Origin: Climacium dendroides
Lineage: Eukaryota > Streptophyta > Bryopsida > Hypnales > Climaciaceae
Length of the DNA stretch: 64,000 nt
NCBI GenBank assembly: GCA_950106755.1
Contig: OX467090.1
Coordinates: 8,246,001-8,310,000, forward strand
Reading direction: 5' to 3'
The translations under genes were made by a program, and so were the position numbers. This document shows, in pieces, positions 36,588 through 48,500 of the stretch; the first letter of the stretch is position 1, and every line of letters starts with the position of its first letter. The notes under the pieces were generated by a model, which was not told the origin of the DNA, did not search any database, and saw only the letters and a program-made list of their open reading frames with translations.

Positions 36588-39500
36588 CTGGGATTACATT
36601 ACAAATGTATTATTGTTATTTTTGGTATGCAAATCACCTTGTAGAGGTACTGTCTAATTACTAAAACAAAGAAGTTAGTATTTCTCATTTGGTGGTGAAG
36701 ATCGACGATTTTGTTAAACTAGTGTGATGCCCCACTGCCAAAAAGTGTGACAAACATCTACACAAAGCTCGAAAAACTAGCACTTGTGTCGATTTATGTT
36801 TCAGGCCGCGCAGCCTGAAACTGACTGCAAAAGTTGGGGAATACGCCAAATATTATTCGTTAATGTGAGGTAATACATTTTGTATAATGTTGGTGTTGTG
36901 GTAGATAAGTGCTTTCAACTTCTTGAATTACAGATTTTTTCGGCATGTCCACCAGACAGCGCTGAATCTGTATTTTGAAGAAGCAAGTAGCTTGACATTC
37001 AATTCAATTCACATGTCCAACCACTTGAACTAGAATCCGTTTATCAGGTTTTCAACAAGATCCTGAAAGAACTTGATTTCCAAGCAAAGATGGGTAGGCA
37101 TCTTCTATCTGGATCTTAAAAAATGCTTTCCAAATCAATCCACACAATCCACTTGTTTTTTTTATACAAACACTTGGCTGCCACGATCAGTATGCAACGA
37201 GGAACAACCGGATTCACGTTGCGTCGGCATTGCAGCATGTCCTTGATTCTCACTGGGCAAACCAAGACCCCAGGGGGATTCACATATCCACAGGAGAAAT
37301 CCACAGTGTTCATCTATGGAATTTTGAAGAATTTCGTCATAGTCAATGTCCAACGACTAATAGAATAATTGACACTAAGAATGGAACTGAAATTTGGACA
37401 CAAAACGACATTTGTCCAATTTCCTTTTTGGATTCCTCCTGCAATCAAACAGAATCGTATGCATTGCCCTGCAACCCCAATGGGAATTAATATGTCTGTC
37501 TCACTTTCCCCTACATGGATGACTCCTGTAACCGCAATTTCGTCAAATTGGCGCGGTTCTGGGGTCAAAATTTTGTGACATTTATCTTCACAAAGCTGTA
37601 ATTTCGGGCCACAAACTAGGACAGGTATGGATATATTTATGTTTCAGGCCTCACGTCCAAAGTATTGGAATCCGGCCAATTTAACGAAATTGATGTTCTG
37701 TGATCAGATTTTTCAATCTACAGATTCTGCCACTTGTGGGAATCAAAGTTCGTATAATTATGCTTATCATGAACCTCGCACCGTCTCTGAGATCAGTATA
37801 TAGATATATGGTTAGATTATGGCCGGGCTAACTAGCTAACTGAACTCACCAGCTTGCCGTCCTGTCTGAGCATGCGGTTGTACTCAGCAATCTGCTGCGG
37901 CTGAAACAGCTTGCACCCATTCAAACTGGCCCTCACGTGCTCCGGCAAGTGCCGAATCTCCGGCGTGGTTCCGTCCGGGAACGACCGAAACTCCGCTTTC
38001 CGGGAGGCTTGGATCAAGGGACAGCGCCGCCAGCTGCGCAGGGGCATGGGTTTGTAGCCTTCACCGTGGATCATCCGCTGCACGTCCGGATCCAGCAAGT
38101 CACCTACGCTCGGGGAAGCTGGTCTCGTCTCTTCATTGATGCAGCCGCTGGAGGAGGAGTCCTTGGGGGACTCCGTCGGTGATTTCTGCCAGGAAACGCT
38201 CTTCTGTGATCATCTTAATTAGAGGCGAAATCATTCTTATTAGACCTTGACAATAATAAAATCTTATATATTTTTCCTCAGTCCACAAACTAAAACAAGT
38301 GTTGATGGGAATATTTGATCGACAATGGTGTCGTAGAAAAGGAAAAATTTAGATGCATGTACTCATGTTTTGTATCACTGATAGTAAGAGAAAGCTGAAA
38401 AGTTTAGATGTGCAATTCCATAGTGCAGCTGTGGAATTTCAGAGCGGAATATGGAAAAAAAATGGAATATTTACAATTGTTTGTTTTAAACATTCGACAA
38501 TGGTGTCGTAGAAAAGGATAATCAGATGCATGGGTGCATGTTTTGTATCACTGCCATAGAAATCTGTAAAAGTCGAGATGTGCAATTCCATAGTGCAATT
38601 GTGGAATTTCAATTCAGAGCGGAGTATGGATTATAGAATGGAATACAAGTGTTGTTTGAAACACTTGACAAAGGTGTCGTAGAAAAGAATAATTCAGATG
38701 CGATGATAGTGGCCGAGAAATCTGAAAAGCCTAGAAGGTAGCTACACCTAATTGTGTCCAAATTATTGAGCATTGTTCCTATTATTCAATTGCCTAATTT
38801 TGGTAAGATACCCAATGCGAGCTTAGGCTACGCTCTCATGACTAAAGCAGTACATTTAAGGCAACAATCATTAAATATCACAATTAGGTGCAGTTACCTT
38901 ATTTTTGATTGCACAGTGCAGCTGTGGAATTTCAGGGAGTGGCGTGAATAGAATGGATACAAGTGTTGTTTGAAACTTGACAGAGGTGTCGTAGAAATAT
39001 ATAATTCAGATAGGATATCAATGTCAGAGAAATCTGCAAAGTCTAGCTGTGCAATTCCGTAGTGCAGCTGTGGAATTTCAGAGCGGAGTACATATGGAAT
39101 AGAATGGATTAGAGCCCAAAGTTCGAAACCCCAGCTGTGAAATTCCGTACTTGCAGTGTGGACTCGGGCGTATCGTTTTTTTTGCATTTCTCTTCGTGAT
39201 AAGAGAAAGTCTATGAAGACATTGATAGCATTGCTAATCCTTATAGATGGCAGTGTCGGTGATGAACATGTAGCTAAGGCAAGTGCTCATATCTTGTTGG
39301 TCTTTCTTTGAGTTGAATTTGGCAAGAATAGAATATTCTATCCCTAGTCATAGACTGGGGGAACGTCTTGGCTTGCTTAACAATTTATTGAGCATTGCAT
39401 GTATTCGTCAAAATTGTAATGAAATTTAACAAAAGAAAACCCACATATGACCTAATCGAAACAACATGAGGTTCAATCTTGGGATGCAGGGAATAGCATC

Positions 39501-40169
39501 CTCGAGCAGTTGGAACCACTCCGTTTTTCTCCATGAAAAACTCAAATGCAAAGAATATTTCAATCTCGTAGAGTTTGGAAAATTCTAAAACAATTAAATA
39601 CATGACTTTGCAAAGGCTATCTGGAGCTCTAGATTGCACACGTCTAAACGAATCAAGATTCCTTGTCGCGAACAATGCATTAAACTGAGTACGTCACCTC
39701 AAATTGTGATGTACAGTACATTCAAATACGATACTCAGGTGTGTTGAGGGAGCTCCTCAAGAATGCATTGAACTAAGGACATCACAGTAATTACTGGTTA
39801 TGAACTTACCGACATAGTTGTTGTGGTCAATTGTGAGCGAGAAAGATGTAATCTCCGCCACTGAGCTCTTGCTGAGGTCCTAGAATTGGAGCTAAGGATT
39901 CCTCGTAGTGCTCCGAGACGAACTGGAGACTTTACAACCACTAAGCCGCAGGAAACTTCGGTTCCAGCGGTCCATGACTTCAATGATGGACCTGCAATTG
40001 TAATTCAATTTCAATGCAATGCAATTGTAAATCAGTGAACAATTTCAATGATGGACCACGCAATTGTTCACTGAGCACTTGTTGCCAAGCCTCGCCCTCT
40101 CGTCGTTTGGAAAGAGGAGATCAAGATCTCAGAGGGTTGATAAGCTGCAATTGAGAAACCAAGCGTCAT
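36327..40169 (-). CDS. Putative plastid-targeted protein, family not recognised (4 exons, 295 codons)
   Basis: Model on the minus strand: exon 1 40,169-40,079 (ATG at 40,169-40,167), exon 2 39,991-39,810, exon 3 38,203-37,850, exon 4 36,587-36,327 with stop TGA. Junctions are ACAA then GTGCTC, GCAG then GTCC, TCG then GTAAGT, TCACAG then AAG, CTG then GTGAGT and CCCAG then GTG. The frame is kept throughout. Residues 1-91 are rich in Ser, Thr and Arg and poor in acidic residues, like a chloroplast transit peptide. Residues 92-135 are a Ser/Pro/Glu-rich linker. Residues 127-290 are compact, with SWRRCPLIQASRKAEFRSFP, HVRASLNGCKLFQPQQIAEY, VKPGRLYHKFDSLCALATSK and HRILPHVFYAICYDPAHKMY. Exons 3 and 4 are clearly coding: GC-rich, open, good splice sites. 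Exon 1 and the start are the weakest part. I do not recognise the family and assign no reaction. Plastid location is inferred. Confidence 0.7.
36588..37849 (-). other. Intron 3 of the putative plastid-protein gene
   Basis: 1,262 bp. It contains frames of 60-86 codons on both strands at 37,115-37,580. None has a motif, good splice borders or codon use like the exons, so I treat them as chance. Two related stretches share CACAAAGCT and TTTATGTTTCAGGCC (about 36,763-36,807 and 37,590-37,650). Confidence 0.6.
37850..38203 (-). CDS. Exon 3 of the putative plastid protein
   Basis: 118 codons in phase 0, bounded by TCACAG (acceptor) and GTGAGT (donor). It is markedly GC-rich against AT-rich introns. 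It encodes the Ser/Pro linker and the start of the folded part (LLDPDVQRMIHGEGYKPMPL). Confidence 0.8.
38321..39150. repeat. Intronic tandem array, about 170-bp unit, four copies
   Basis: Units start at about 38,321, 38,496, 38,667 and 38,979. Shared blocks are GACAANGGTGTCGTAGAAA, GATGTGCAATTCCATAGTGC and GTGGAATTTCAGAGCGGA. The third unit is lengthened by the 166-bp element at 38,735-38,900. The array lies wholly inside intron 2 (38,204-39,809). Confidence 0.8.
38735..38900. mobile_element. Inverted-repeat element, family C (166 bp)
   Basis: The left end AAGGTAGCTACACCTAATTG and the inverse of the right end AAGGTAACTGCACCTAATTG differ at two places over 22 bp. It interrupts the third unit of the intronic array. 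The first bases (AAGGTAG) are shared with families A and B. No clear target duplication. Confidence 0.75.
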
Positions 40170-41814
40170 CAGTCAAGTAGAATTCTGGACGACGTTGCCC
40201 TCTCACATCCTACTCTTCAACAGAAGTGGAAGTGACTATTACCATCCATTGCCATTCACTTCAGCAATTCCGCATATTTTGATGTTGGACCGACACTTGA
40301 GATTGCTTTTAACTCATTGACAATTTGAAATCACGAATTTAGAAGGGAAAAAAAATTAGTTTGTTTAATTCTACTAGGATTTTTTGAAACTTAACTACAC
40401 AATGTACTGTATTGTAGAGTGGTTATTGCATTCATGAACACTTCTAAAACATTTTGAACTACTTGTATCTACATACTTTCAAGATGGGTTTATAATTCAA
40501 GTTGGTTAAATTAAACACTTTTACCTTAATTAGTAACTAGAATGGACCTTGTTGCATTGCAATGGCACCAAAAAGGTTTCATTAGAGCACTTTTGGACTC
40601 AAAAAGCACTCCTTAAGGAGCTTGAATTGGATACCTTAGTTTTGATTTAAATTTGTGCTTCATTTGTGAAGGATGTCACATTTCTCCTATTTTTGCCCAT
40701 AGGTGGTATTCTCAATTAGAATATGGCTTTGGGACTAGCTTGGTAGTTGTGAACGTGATACAATCGTTGTAAATTCTTATAGAATGCTGCAACATTTGCA
40801 AAATATAGCCCCTTTGCCCTAGCTACTTCAAGTCTTTGAGCACATCTTAGGGATATCTTTGAGTAACTTTTTTTAATCTATAAAATCCACTCATTAATTT
40901 GTATTCCTTTACTAAAGGGTGTAAGATGGTCATAGTTTATTATTGTTGCTTGAATTTGTAATGTAAACTATGTCAATGGAAATCCTTGCATGCCATATCA
41001 TGCAAGTACTCAATTAGGTTATGCTTTTCTTCAAGTGCTAAATAGATGTGCAACCTTGTTTTTGTGTTAGGATTGTCTTGTCTATAAGGCCCCGTAGACT
41101 AATGTGTAGAACTCTATAGAAATTTGTTGTATTTTTTGATGATTTAATAAATGTCATTGTATCCATTTTCTTGAGATTTTTCACTTTCCTAGTTTTCCTA
41201 TTAAGAAAATTATTTTGGATGATCTTTCTAGTTGACAATCTTCTTAAAGATCTAAATAGTAATCCTATGTTATTCTTTTATTAAAACAATTAAATTTCTA
41301 ATATTATAATATTCATTACAAAATCAATAATATTCAATCAAAACACAAAAAATAGTACAAATGTTTCATATAATTGTCCTACTACAATTCTTCCAAATCT
41401 CTGCCTTCCAATTGGATGTCTTTGTTGCTACTTTGTTTGCCTTGCTTACTTTGTTGATCTTCCATCACTTTGTTTGAATATACACCTCTTAACTTTTGTA
41501 TTCAATGATTCATGACTTATTATGGTCATAGTTTCCATAGATTCAATTGATGACTTTTAACCTATAGATGTTGGTGTAGCAAGATGCAATCCTTTGTTTT
41601 TTTATTGTTGTAACCTTCATTTACTCCATGTTGAGTTTTAATCACTATTATCATCTATGATACTTTCCATCTTGTGTTGTCCACCCCTATAGTCTGTACT
41701 GACCTATTTCCCACTTGTATGATTTTTGAATGATAGAAGATTGAGTGACTAAAAGAACAAAAGATTCCCTTATTATTGCCTCTTTTTTGAATTGTCCTCG
41801 AAGATCAAAGCACC
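40170..41814. other. Region upstream of the plastid-protein gene, then AT-rich spacer
   Basis: The first few hundred bases should hold the minus-strand promoter and 5' untranslated region, but I see no convincing TATA box. The rest is AT-rich without element ends. Confidence 0.45.
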
Positions 41815-42059
41815 TAAAATGCCACATTTAACTACTTATGGACTATTAAGTGAATTTTGAATAAATTTTCAAAGATCTTTGGATAATAACATATGGAGAT
41901 CTCAAGATGTTTGTATAGATCTTTGGATGTTTTGTATTGATCTCCTAATGTTTTGCATAGATCTCATGATGTTTTGCATTATCCCCAAATGACCATTTTT
42001 TTCCTATTATTAATTCTAAACCCTTTGAAAGTCCAAAAGTAGTTAAATGCGGCATTATA
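41815..42059. mobile_element. Inverted-repeat element, family F (245 bp)
   Basis: 29-bp terminal inverted repeats with three differences: left TAAAATGCCACATTTAACTA from 41,815; right, read inward from 42,059, TATAATGCCGCATTTAACTA. The centre contains the 21-bp tandem repeats at 41,897-41,979. Target duplication not determined. Confidence 0.8.
41897..41979. repeat. Four 20-21 bp tandem repeats inside family F element
   Basis: Copies at 41,897, 41,917, 41,938 and 41,959 follow AGATCTCNNGATGTTTTGCAT with small changes. Confidence 0.8.
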
Positions 42060-45000
42060 ACTCCTAGAGTTTATCCACAACATCTCTTGTATAGATTGTG
42101 TTGACAAGATCAATGCCTCCAATTCACAGTGTCATGTGAGCGATGTTTTGCTTTTCCAAGAATTGAAGATCCTCAATGTCTTTAATGCTAACATTGTAAA
42201 ATTTAGTTGATGTAGAACTCTACAACCTTAAAAGGTGTTTTTATTATTGGAGATGAGATTAAAACAATTAACAAAAGTTGAGGTTCATCACAATTTTTGG
42301 ACAAGCTCTACATTGGAGTAAAATGCATGCTAATTTTATTGAGTTAGAATTGTTGTGTTTATCTACATTGAACACGTAAATAATATTTTTTTGTTCAAAA
42401 GAGTCAAAGAAAAAATTGAGATGACTTTGTCTTTTTCCATCAATGATCACATCTAAGGGCTTATAGTGAGTGTAGTCACTACACATATTAACTATTGAAT
42501 GGTGCTTACACATAGAAGAAATTCCATCATCTCTTGGCAATTCAACTCAACTTGAGGAGCTTACTGAAATAAATGAGTGATGCAATGGAGAGAAATGTAA
42601 GGAAGTTGGCCAAAACAATATAATGTCAAGCCAATAACACAACTTCAAGGGAGTGGGCAAGTATTCAAAATAAAGTATCAATCCAACCCAACCATTCCAA
42701 AGGCAAAAATGTGGTTGTTTATAAACTACTATGTATCATTGTAGTCCACAAATGAAAGCAACATTTGGACTTTGAAGGACATGATAGAGAAGAGAAAAGT
42801 CGTAATACAAGAGGCAAAGTCCAAATGGACAACATAGAAGCAAAGATGAAAAAATGGGAAGAACTAAAGAATATCAAGATAAAAAGAATAAAAAAAAGAA
42901 TTGACAAGAAATCTAATAGCTATAGCTAGAAGTTGAATCATTAGAAGAGATTTGAGGCCTCGGGAGAGCCGTTTCAAGCCTATTCCCAAGGCTAAAAATG
43001 CATTAGAATAAAATAATAAATAAATAAATAATATTTTAAAAATATAAAAATATAAAAATGAATTTTTTAAATTAATTAATATTATCTGACATAGCAAGGT
43101 CTTGGTCATGTCAAAATGTTGATTTGGCAAAGTTCCTAGAGTTCCCCACAATCTGGGAACACATGGGAACCCACAATCTTCTAATGGCCTCAAATATCAT
43201 CTGATGATCTGTTTTGTTGAAGTCAAGCTAGTAGGTTTGAGGGGCAACTTGTAGCAAATGAATCCCCTACAACCTACCATGCTTCTTTTTACAAAGTAGT
43301 CCCTCTTTGTGCATCTTAAACCAATGAATCTTTGCTTTAACCTTGGAGTGTCAAGACTCATTGGAGATGTATTCAGAGGGTTGAAAAGTGTAGAAATTTA
43401 GGAAATGATTGCCTTGAAAGTGTTCTTGACAATGGAAGAAGTAACCGGATGATTTAGAGTATTACCTAGCATATTATTGAAAAGTGAATACCAATTTAGG
43501 GAAATGCTAGTTGATGTGGAGATCATGATCTTTGGCTGGGAAAACAAAGGTGTTGATCTAGTTGGATAGGTGGCTAGTTTATTGCAAATGATGTTACAAC
43601 TACCACATAATTGCTTTGAGAAGATTGTGAGAAAAGGCCACATGCAAAGTATGAAATGTTGAATGGGATTCTAATGTATTCATTGAAAGTTTCACATTTG
43701 CTATAATGAAGAGCTTGCAAACCTTAGGACTTGTGGAAGACAAACAAAGAGAAATTTTGAAAGAAATAGACTAGACCGAAGGCATGCCCCATATGCAATA
43801 TAGTAGAATTTCACATGCATGTGCATTTAGACAATTGTTAGGGGACTCATTCATACAATTAGTAAAATATGTATATCATATTTAGAGTGTGACAAGCATC
43901 TATCGTCAACAACATTCTTGAGGCTTCAATGGAACAACATTGCGGTAAAAGAATAATGCAAATGTGTAATTATGGGACACGTGGCACTATACTGCATCCA
44001 TTCTTCATTATTGCTGGTCTAGAATATGGTGGTCATCCATTAATTTTGTAAAGAGGTTCCTCAATTTTTTTAATGAACAAATTTGTGGTCCCTGCTTCCT
44101 GTGGCTTATAATTAGCAGCCAAAAACTAGCTCTACAAAGTTTTTTCAACTTGGGCAAGTGCAAATTCGCTCCAAAACTAGACATGTTTCTATATAAGTAT
44201 TTTTTGCTCTAAAGTATACTCATGAAAACAAGCATTGCCACTGTCATTCTATAGAAAATCCATACTTGCACTCACAAAAAGGATGAATGAAAATTTGTTC
44301 ATCTCCGTCTTCTATGAGCTCTACGCTCTATTCATCATCTATTTCTAAACGTTGGAGTGTTCCAGGGTTAAGGTTAAAGTTAAAAAGAGGAAAAAAAGAT
44401 ACTAGATCTATGTTCACAATATTAATATTGCCTTGGAGTCTTACACAAAAAAATCTATTCCAACAATACCCTTGTACTTTGAATTAAGTGTAGTAAAAGT
44501 TTACCAATTGGACATAAAGCAACTCGAATGAGTAAGGAGATTAGAGTGATATGAAGAGTAAGAGATCAAGAACTTAGCAACATCTATAGTAGACCTACAT
44601 TGTTCAAAGTTTGAGAGGGACATTAAAAAATGGACTATAGAAGTAGAGAGAAGTTGAGAATCATAATATAGACATCAAGTTGTAAGGCATGTGGATAAAA
44701 AAAGGGCAAACAATAGAAGGGCAAGAGACTTTAGAAAGAGTGGAATAAGAGTTTGTACCTTGGAATGGAGAAGCAACAACAGGGCACACATGTCTCTTGG
44801 ATAAATCATGTTAGCTATCAAGAGGGTATGACTAAACAATGGAAGGTAGTCATACAATTAGCATCTTCAAGCGTTGCGGCTTCTACTCTAGTGCATCCAA
44901 ACTACTTCAATACAAAATAACAACAAATGAATTAACATTTTTGTTGCTCAAAGCAATTTGTCAGAGTTGTACACCTAAATTCAAACTATCATAGTGCATG

Positions 45001-45339
45001 AAAAAGAAGAAGATGGAGGGCTAAGAGCAATTTCACTTAAAATAGAGGTAGAAAAGAGATGTCTTTTTGCTACATTTAATACAAACAAAACTCCAACTCC
45101 ATGTAGGAACAAAGAGGCATGAATAGAATGACAATGTTTTGGGGCTAAGGGTAATAATAAAGGGAAGGCAAAGCTTCATTTAATTGAAGGGAAAACTTAA
45201 CACTTAAACTCGTTCTACAAAATCAAAGTGCACCAACCAAGCAATGCATTGGACCCTTTTGTATTCTTGAAGCATCAAAAAATAAAGATGGCTCAAATTA
45301 TAGCCAATGCATTGGAAAAAATAATGATTTAAAATATGA
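42060..45339. other. AT-rich spacer, no gene
   Basis: The longest frames (90-109 codons) are AT-rich text without motifs. (TAAA)n runs occur near 43,018-43,030. It may include decayed retroelement DNA, but I could not find a single diagnostic motif. Confidence 0.5.
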
Positions 45340-45841
45340 AATTATTAAGAATTTTGTTATGGAATTGAAATATGTCAATTCCAATGGTTGTAATGTTGTA
45401 ATAAACAATCTACATCCTATGATTTTATTTTTTTCAAAAATATTGAAAATTGAATTAAATAAAAATCTTTAAATTTTATTTTAAACTAAAGATTTCATAA
45501 TTGCCCACAAACTAAAACTCCTTGTTACTTTCATCTTATTAATAAAAATGGAATGGTTCAAAGTTTTTATGTATATATAAATCTAGAAAATCAATTTCAA
45601 ATTTGTATTTCTTAAAGAGTGAATTTTTGAGCTACTAGCATTGACTGCACTCTAAGAAACTACATATCATGCAATCTTCTTAACCATAGTGTCAAAATTT
45701 ATGAAAACTATTGCGCCTTAAAGCTACTTTTTGACTACATTTGTGTGAAAATTTCAAAGAAAAAAATGAAAATTAGGTTTGTATATGGATGACCCAAAAC
45801 ACCATGTTGCCAATAATGCTACTTGGTCTTTTAGGGTTTAA
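45340..45841. mobile_element. TTAA-flanked element, right part, abutting the next copy
   Basis: Aligns with 15,480-15,700 and 2,040-2,250 (CCAATGGTTGTAATG, AACAATCTACATCC, TTGCCCACAAACTAAA). It ends CTTGGTCTTTTAGGG at the TTAA of 45,838-45,841. The left end was not found. Confidence 0.55.
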
Positions 45842-46781
45842 CCCCTAAAGGACCATTGTCCCTTCGGGGGACAAATTGGATTTTGGGCAGGTACCTACGG
45901 GCTGAAATTTTGTCATGATTTTTTGAAACTTTTTTTGAAGATAGAAAAACTGATGAGCTTTGTGGGAATATAATTTTTTTCACATTTGGTGCCCGGAAAC
46001 AAAAGTTATGACCAAATAAGCTCAAAGTAGGGGACGGGGGGCAGTCCGGGCAGCAAAAAAAAAATTTGCAAAATTTTGAATTTTTCTTTTTTGGATTTTT
46101 TTTCTTGTAGATTATATTTTTGTCTGCATGGGAAGCTTTGATTCATTCCATTTGGACTTATTATGAAAAAGTTATGGACAATCTTGTTTATCGGGCAATT
46201 AGAACATCTTCCTGAAAAAATAACTTATAGAATTCATTTCTAAATGCAATTTTTACAATTTTTCTAAAAAAAAATTTTACATGATTTTGTTTGCTTGCTA
46301 GAACAATCTCACCATTGGGATTAGTGCATTTTAATTCCATCTTAAAGATATTAATAATTTAGATTTTCCTTCATTCTCGTACCTACTTCTACTTAACAAA
46401 TTTTTTAAGCATGAAAATTAATCTTTTTCTTAAAATTTTCTTTTTTTCTAGATTCTCAACTCAATTTCCCACAATAAGGATTTAAAGCTCAAAACTCTGT
46501 AGTGCAAAAAATTTAAGTTAAAAAAGTTCAAAGTCAAATAATCCAGTCCCGCAAGGTGCTGAAAAAATTATTTTTTTCACTTTAAACGCAAATATCTTTT
46601 AATCTATGTGGTCAAAATTTCTGAAATTTTTTCCACACATTTCCATACTAGTAAGGTATAAGATCCTACGGTTGGATGTGCAAAAAAAATAATTTAAAAT
46701 TTTTTTTACTCTTTGCTACAGAAATGGCAGTTTTGAGTGTTTTTTTTGGCAGAAATAAGGCCTTGGTCCTTTAGGGGTTAA
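45838..46781. mobile_element. TTAA-flanked element, best preserved copy
   Basis: TTAA at 45,838-45,841 and 46,778-46,781 encloses 936 bp. The perfect 14-bp inverted termini are CCCCTAAAGGACCA. Next to the left terminus is a hairpin, TTGTCCC-TTCGG-GGGACAA (45,855-45,873). TTAA target sites plus CCC-starting termini resemble piggyBac transposons. There is no transposase frame, so it is a non-autonomous element, and the piggyBac link rests on geometry alone. Confidence 0.8.
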
Positions 46782-47569
46782 TTAAGCATTGTCTTCATGT
46801 CAAGTTTTTAACATTGATTCAAAGATTTATAGATGAATGTCATGATAGAGGATTGAGAGTATATAGGTGGAGAAAACAGAGTTGGGTGTCTCATAAGTTT
46901 TATACACTTCAAAAATTGCCATAACTAATTGATAAATTTGATTTTTTAATCATTTCTTCCAATAAAAAATGTTGTGAAACCTTAAATGAAGCAAGTCTTA
47001 CCATCAATTGATCAACTAGCAAATCTAAATTCTTTCTTTCTTTAATGTGTTATGTGACCATTGATGTGGGACCACGAACCAATAAACTCTTAATGTGCAA
47101 TGGATCCACCAAAGATATAGCAACTCTTTTGACACTCTATGGATACAAGAATAAATAAAAATAAAATCTTGATAATGTATACGTTGATTTCATTTAAGAA
47201 TTAAATAATCTTATACCCTATTTACTTTGTCACATGAACATTGATGTAATATCATGTGAAATCATATGCAAATAAATTCTTAATATCTATTGGTTTCACT
47301 AAAGAGAAGGTATCATTTATCACTAGCTACTCTATTGATTCAAATAAAATATATTTAAATTCTTAATATATAGTGAAGAACTAAATCTTCTTATTGTCTT
47401 TGTTTTGTCATGTAAGCATTGGTGTGTGACTTTGAACAAATAAACTCTTATCACGTGCAAATCCACACATATTACAATTATTTCTCTCTCATATTTTATA
47501 TGAGTATTGATGAATCCAACCTTGTAATTTTTAAATAAGTGAACTTGTTCAATTATGTCATCCTATAGG
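46782..47569. other. AT-rich spacer
   Basis: Nothing recognised. Confidence 0.5.
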
Positions 47570-47797
47570 TTAACCCTTAAATGACAGGCCTATGACCATG
47601 GAAATCATTCTTTTGGGCATTGTATGAATAGTTGGTTTAAAAAATCCTAATGCATTCATCAGAAGTCAAACTACTATATAAAACCTCCCCTTTTCATGCA
47701 AAATTCCAATGATGAATAGTTGCACTTTTGTCCTATACACAAAGATTCTTTGTCATTCATCGACAAAAAAATGGCCGTAGTGTCCTTAATGGGTTGA
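47570..47797. mobile_element. Repeat family P, uninterrupted copy
   Basis: TTAACCCTTAAATGA at 47,570, ending near GGGTTGA at 47,797. It lacks the 900-bp insert present in the 14,993-16,099 copy and reads straight through GTTGGTTTAAAAAATCC. Confidence 0.65.
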
Positions 47798-47863
47798 AGT
47801 GAATCTCCACTTATGCTTCAAACAACAAGTTTTCTTGTTTTTCTTTTTCTTTACAAAGATAAA

Positions 47864-48062
47864 GAATTTCGTTAAAATGGTGGTATTTGGTGTCCCATTT
47901 TCAAACCGCTTGGTTTGAACTGTAAAGGCCTAAAAGTGTCATCTAGGACAAATGTAGAATTTATCTAGACATTTAGGACTAGTGTACATTTCAGACTGCC
48001 TGGTCTAAACTATAAAAATTGCCAAAGTTGAAGAATGGCACCATTTTAATGAAATTCTCCAT
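47864..48062. mobile_element. Inverted-repeat element, family D, second copy
   Basis: Ends GAATTTCGTTAAAATGG and CCATTTTAATGAAATTC. The 9-bp direct repeat AAAGATAAA flanks it at 47,855-47,863 and 48,063-48,071. A 9-bp duplication points to Mutator-like transposition, but the left border could also lie a few bases further out, with a shorter duplication. Confidence 0.65.
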
Positions 48063-48071
48063 AAAGATAAA

Positions 48072-48500
48072 ATTTTGTCTTTTAAATTATTTTAACAAAA
48101 TTGCATATTTTCCAAAACTTGTGTATGTTGACAATATTAGCATTGAAAAATAAATTCATAATACATGAAAAAGAGAATTAGTCCAAATAATTCAAATTCA
48201 CTTCATTATTACAAATACTTAAATGAAAGAAGGTAATGAATAGAAAATAAATCCTACATTACTAATAACTTTGAGAGCACTAAATTCATGACATGACATA
48301 AATGTGCTTGAAATTTGCAATTGGTAGAAAACTCTATATGGAACTCATTGAGTACTTAACGGTTATATCTATTATACATGCTCAAATGCAAGAAGAAGTT
48401 TACAGCAAATCTATTTGAGGATCAAAGAATGTGAGTTTCCAATCAATATAAATTGTGCCAACTTTAACATAGTATAGCAATTTTGAAGTTGCCTTTGGTA
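48072..48500. other. AT-rich spacer
   Basis: Nothing recognised. Confidence 0.45.

Noticed and set aside
37115..37580. Possible extra exons in intron 3
   Set aside because: Several frames on both strands, but none with proper splice borders and phase; including them would break the exon 3 to exon 4 frame.
39119..39135. tRNA B-box-like GTTCGAAACCCC
   Set aside because: No A-box or cloverleaf can be drawn around it, and it is inside the intronic repeat.
39385..39675. 96-codon minus frame in intron 2 as an exon
   Set aside because: AT-rich, no acceptor or donor in the right phase, and exon 2 to exon 3 already join in phase 0.
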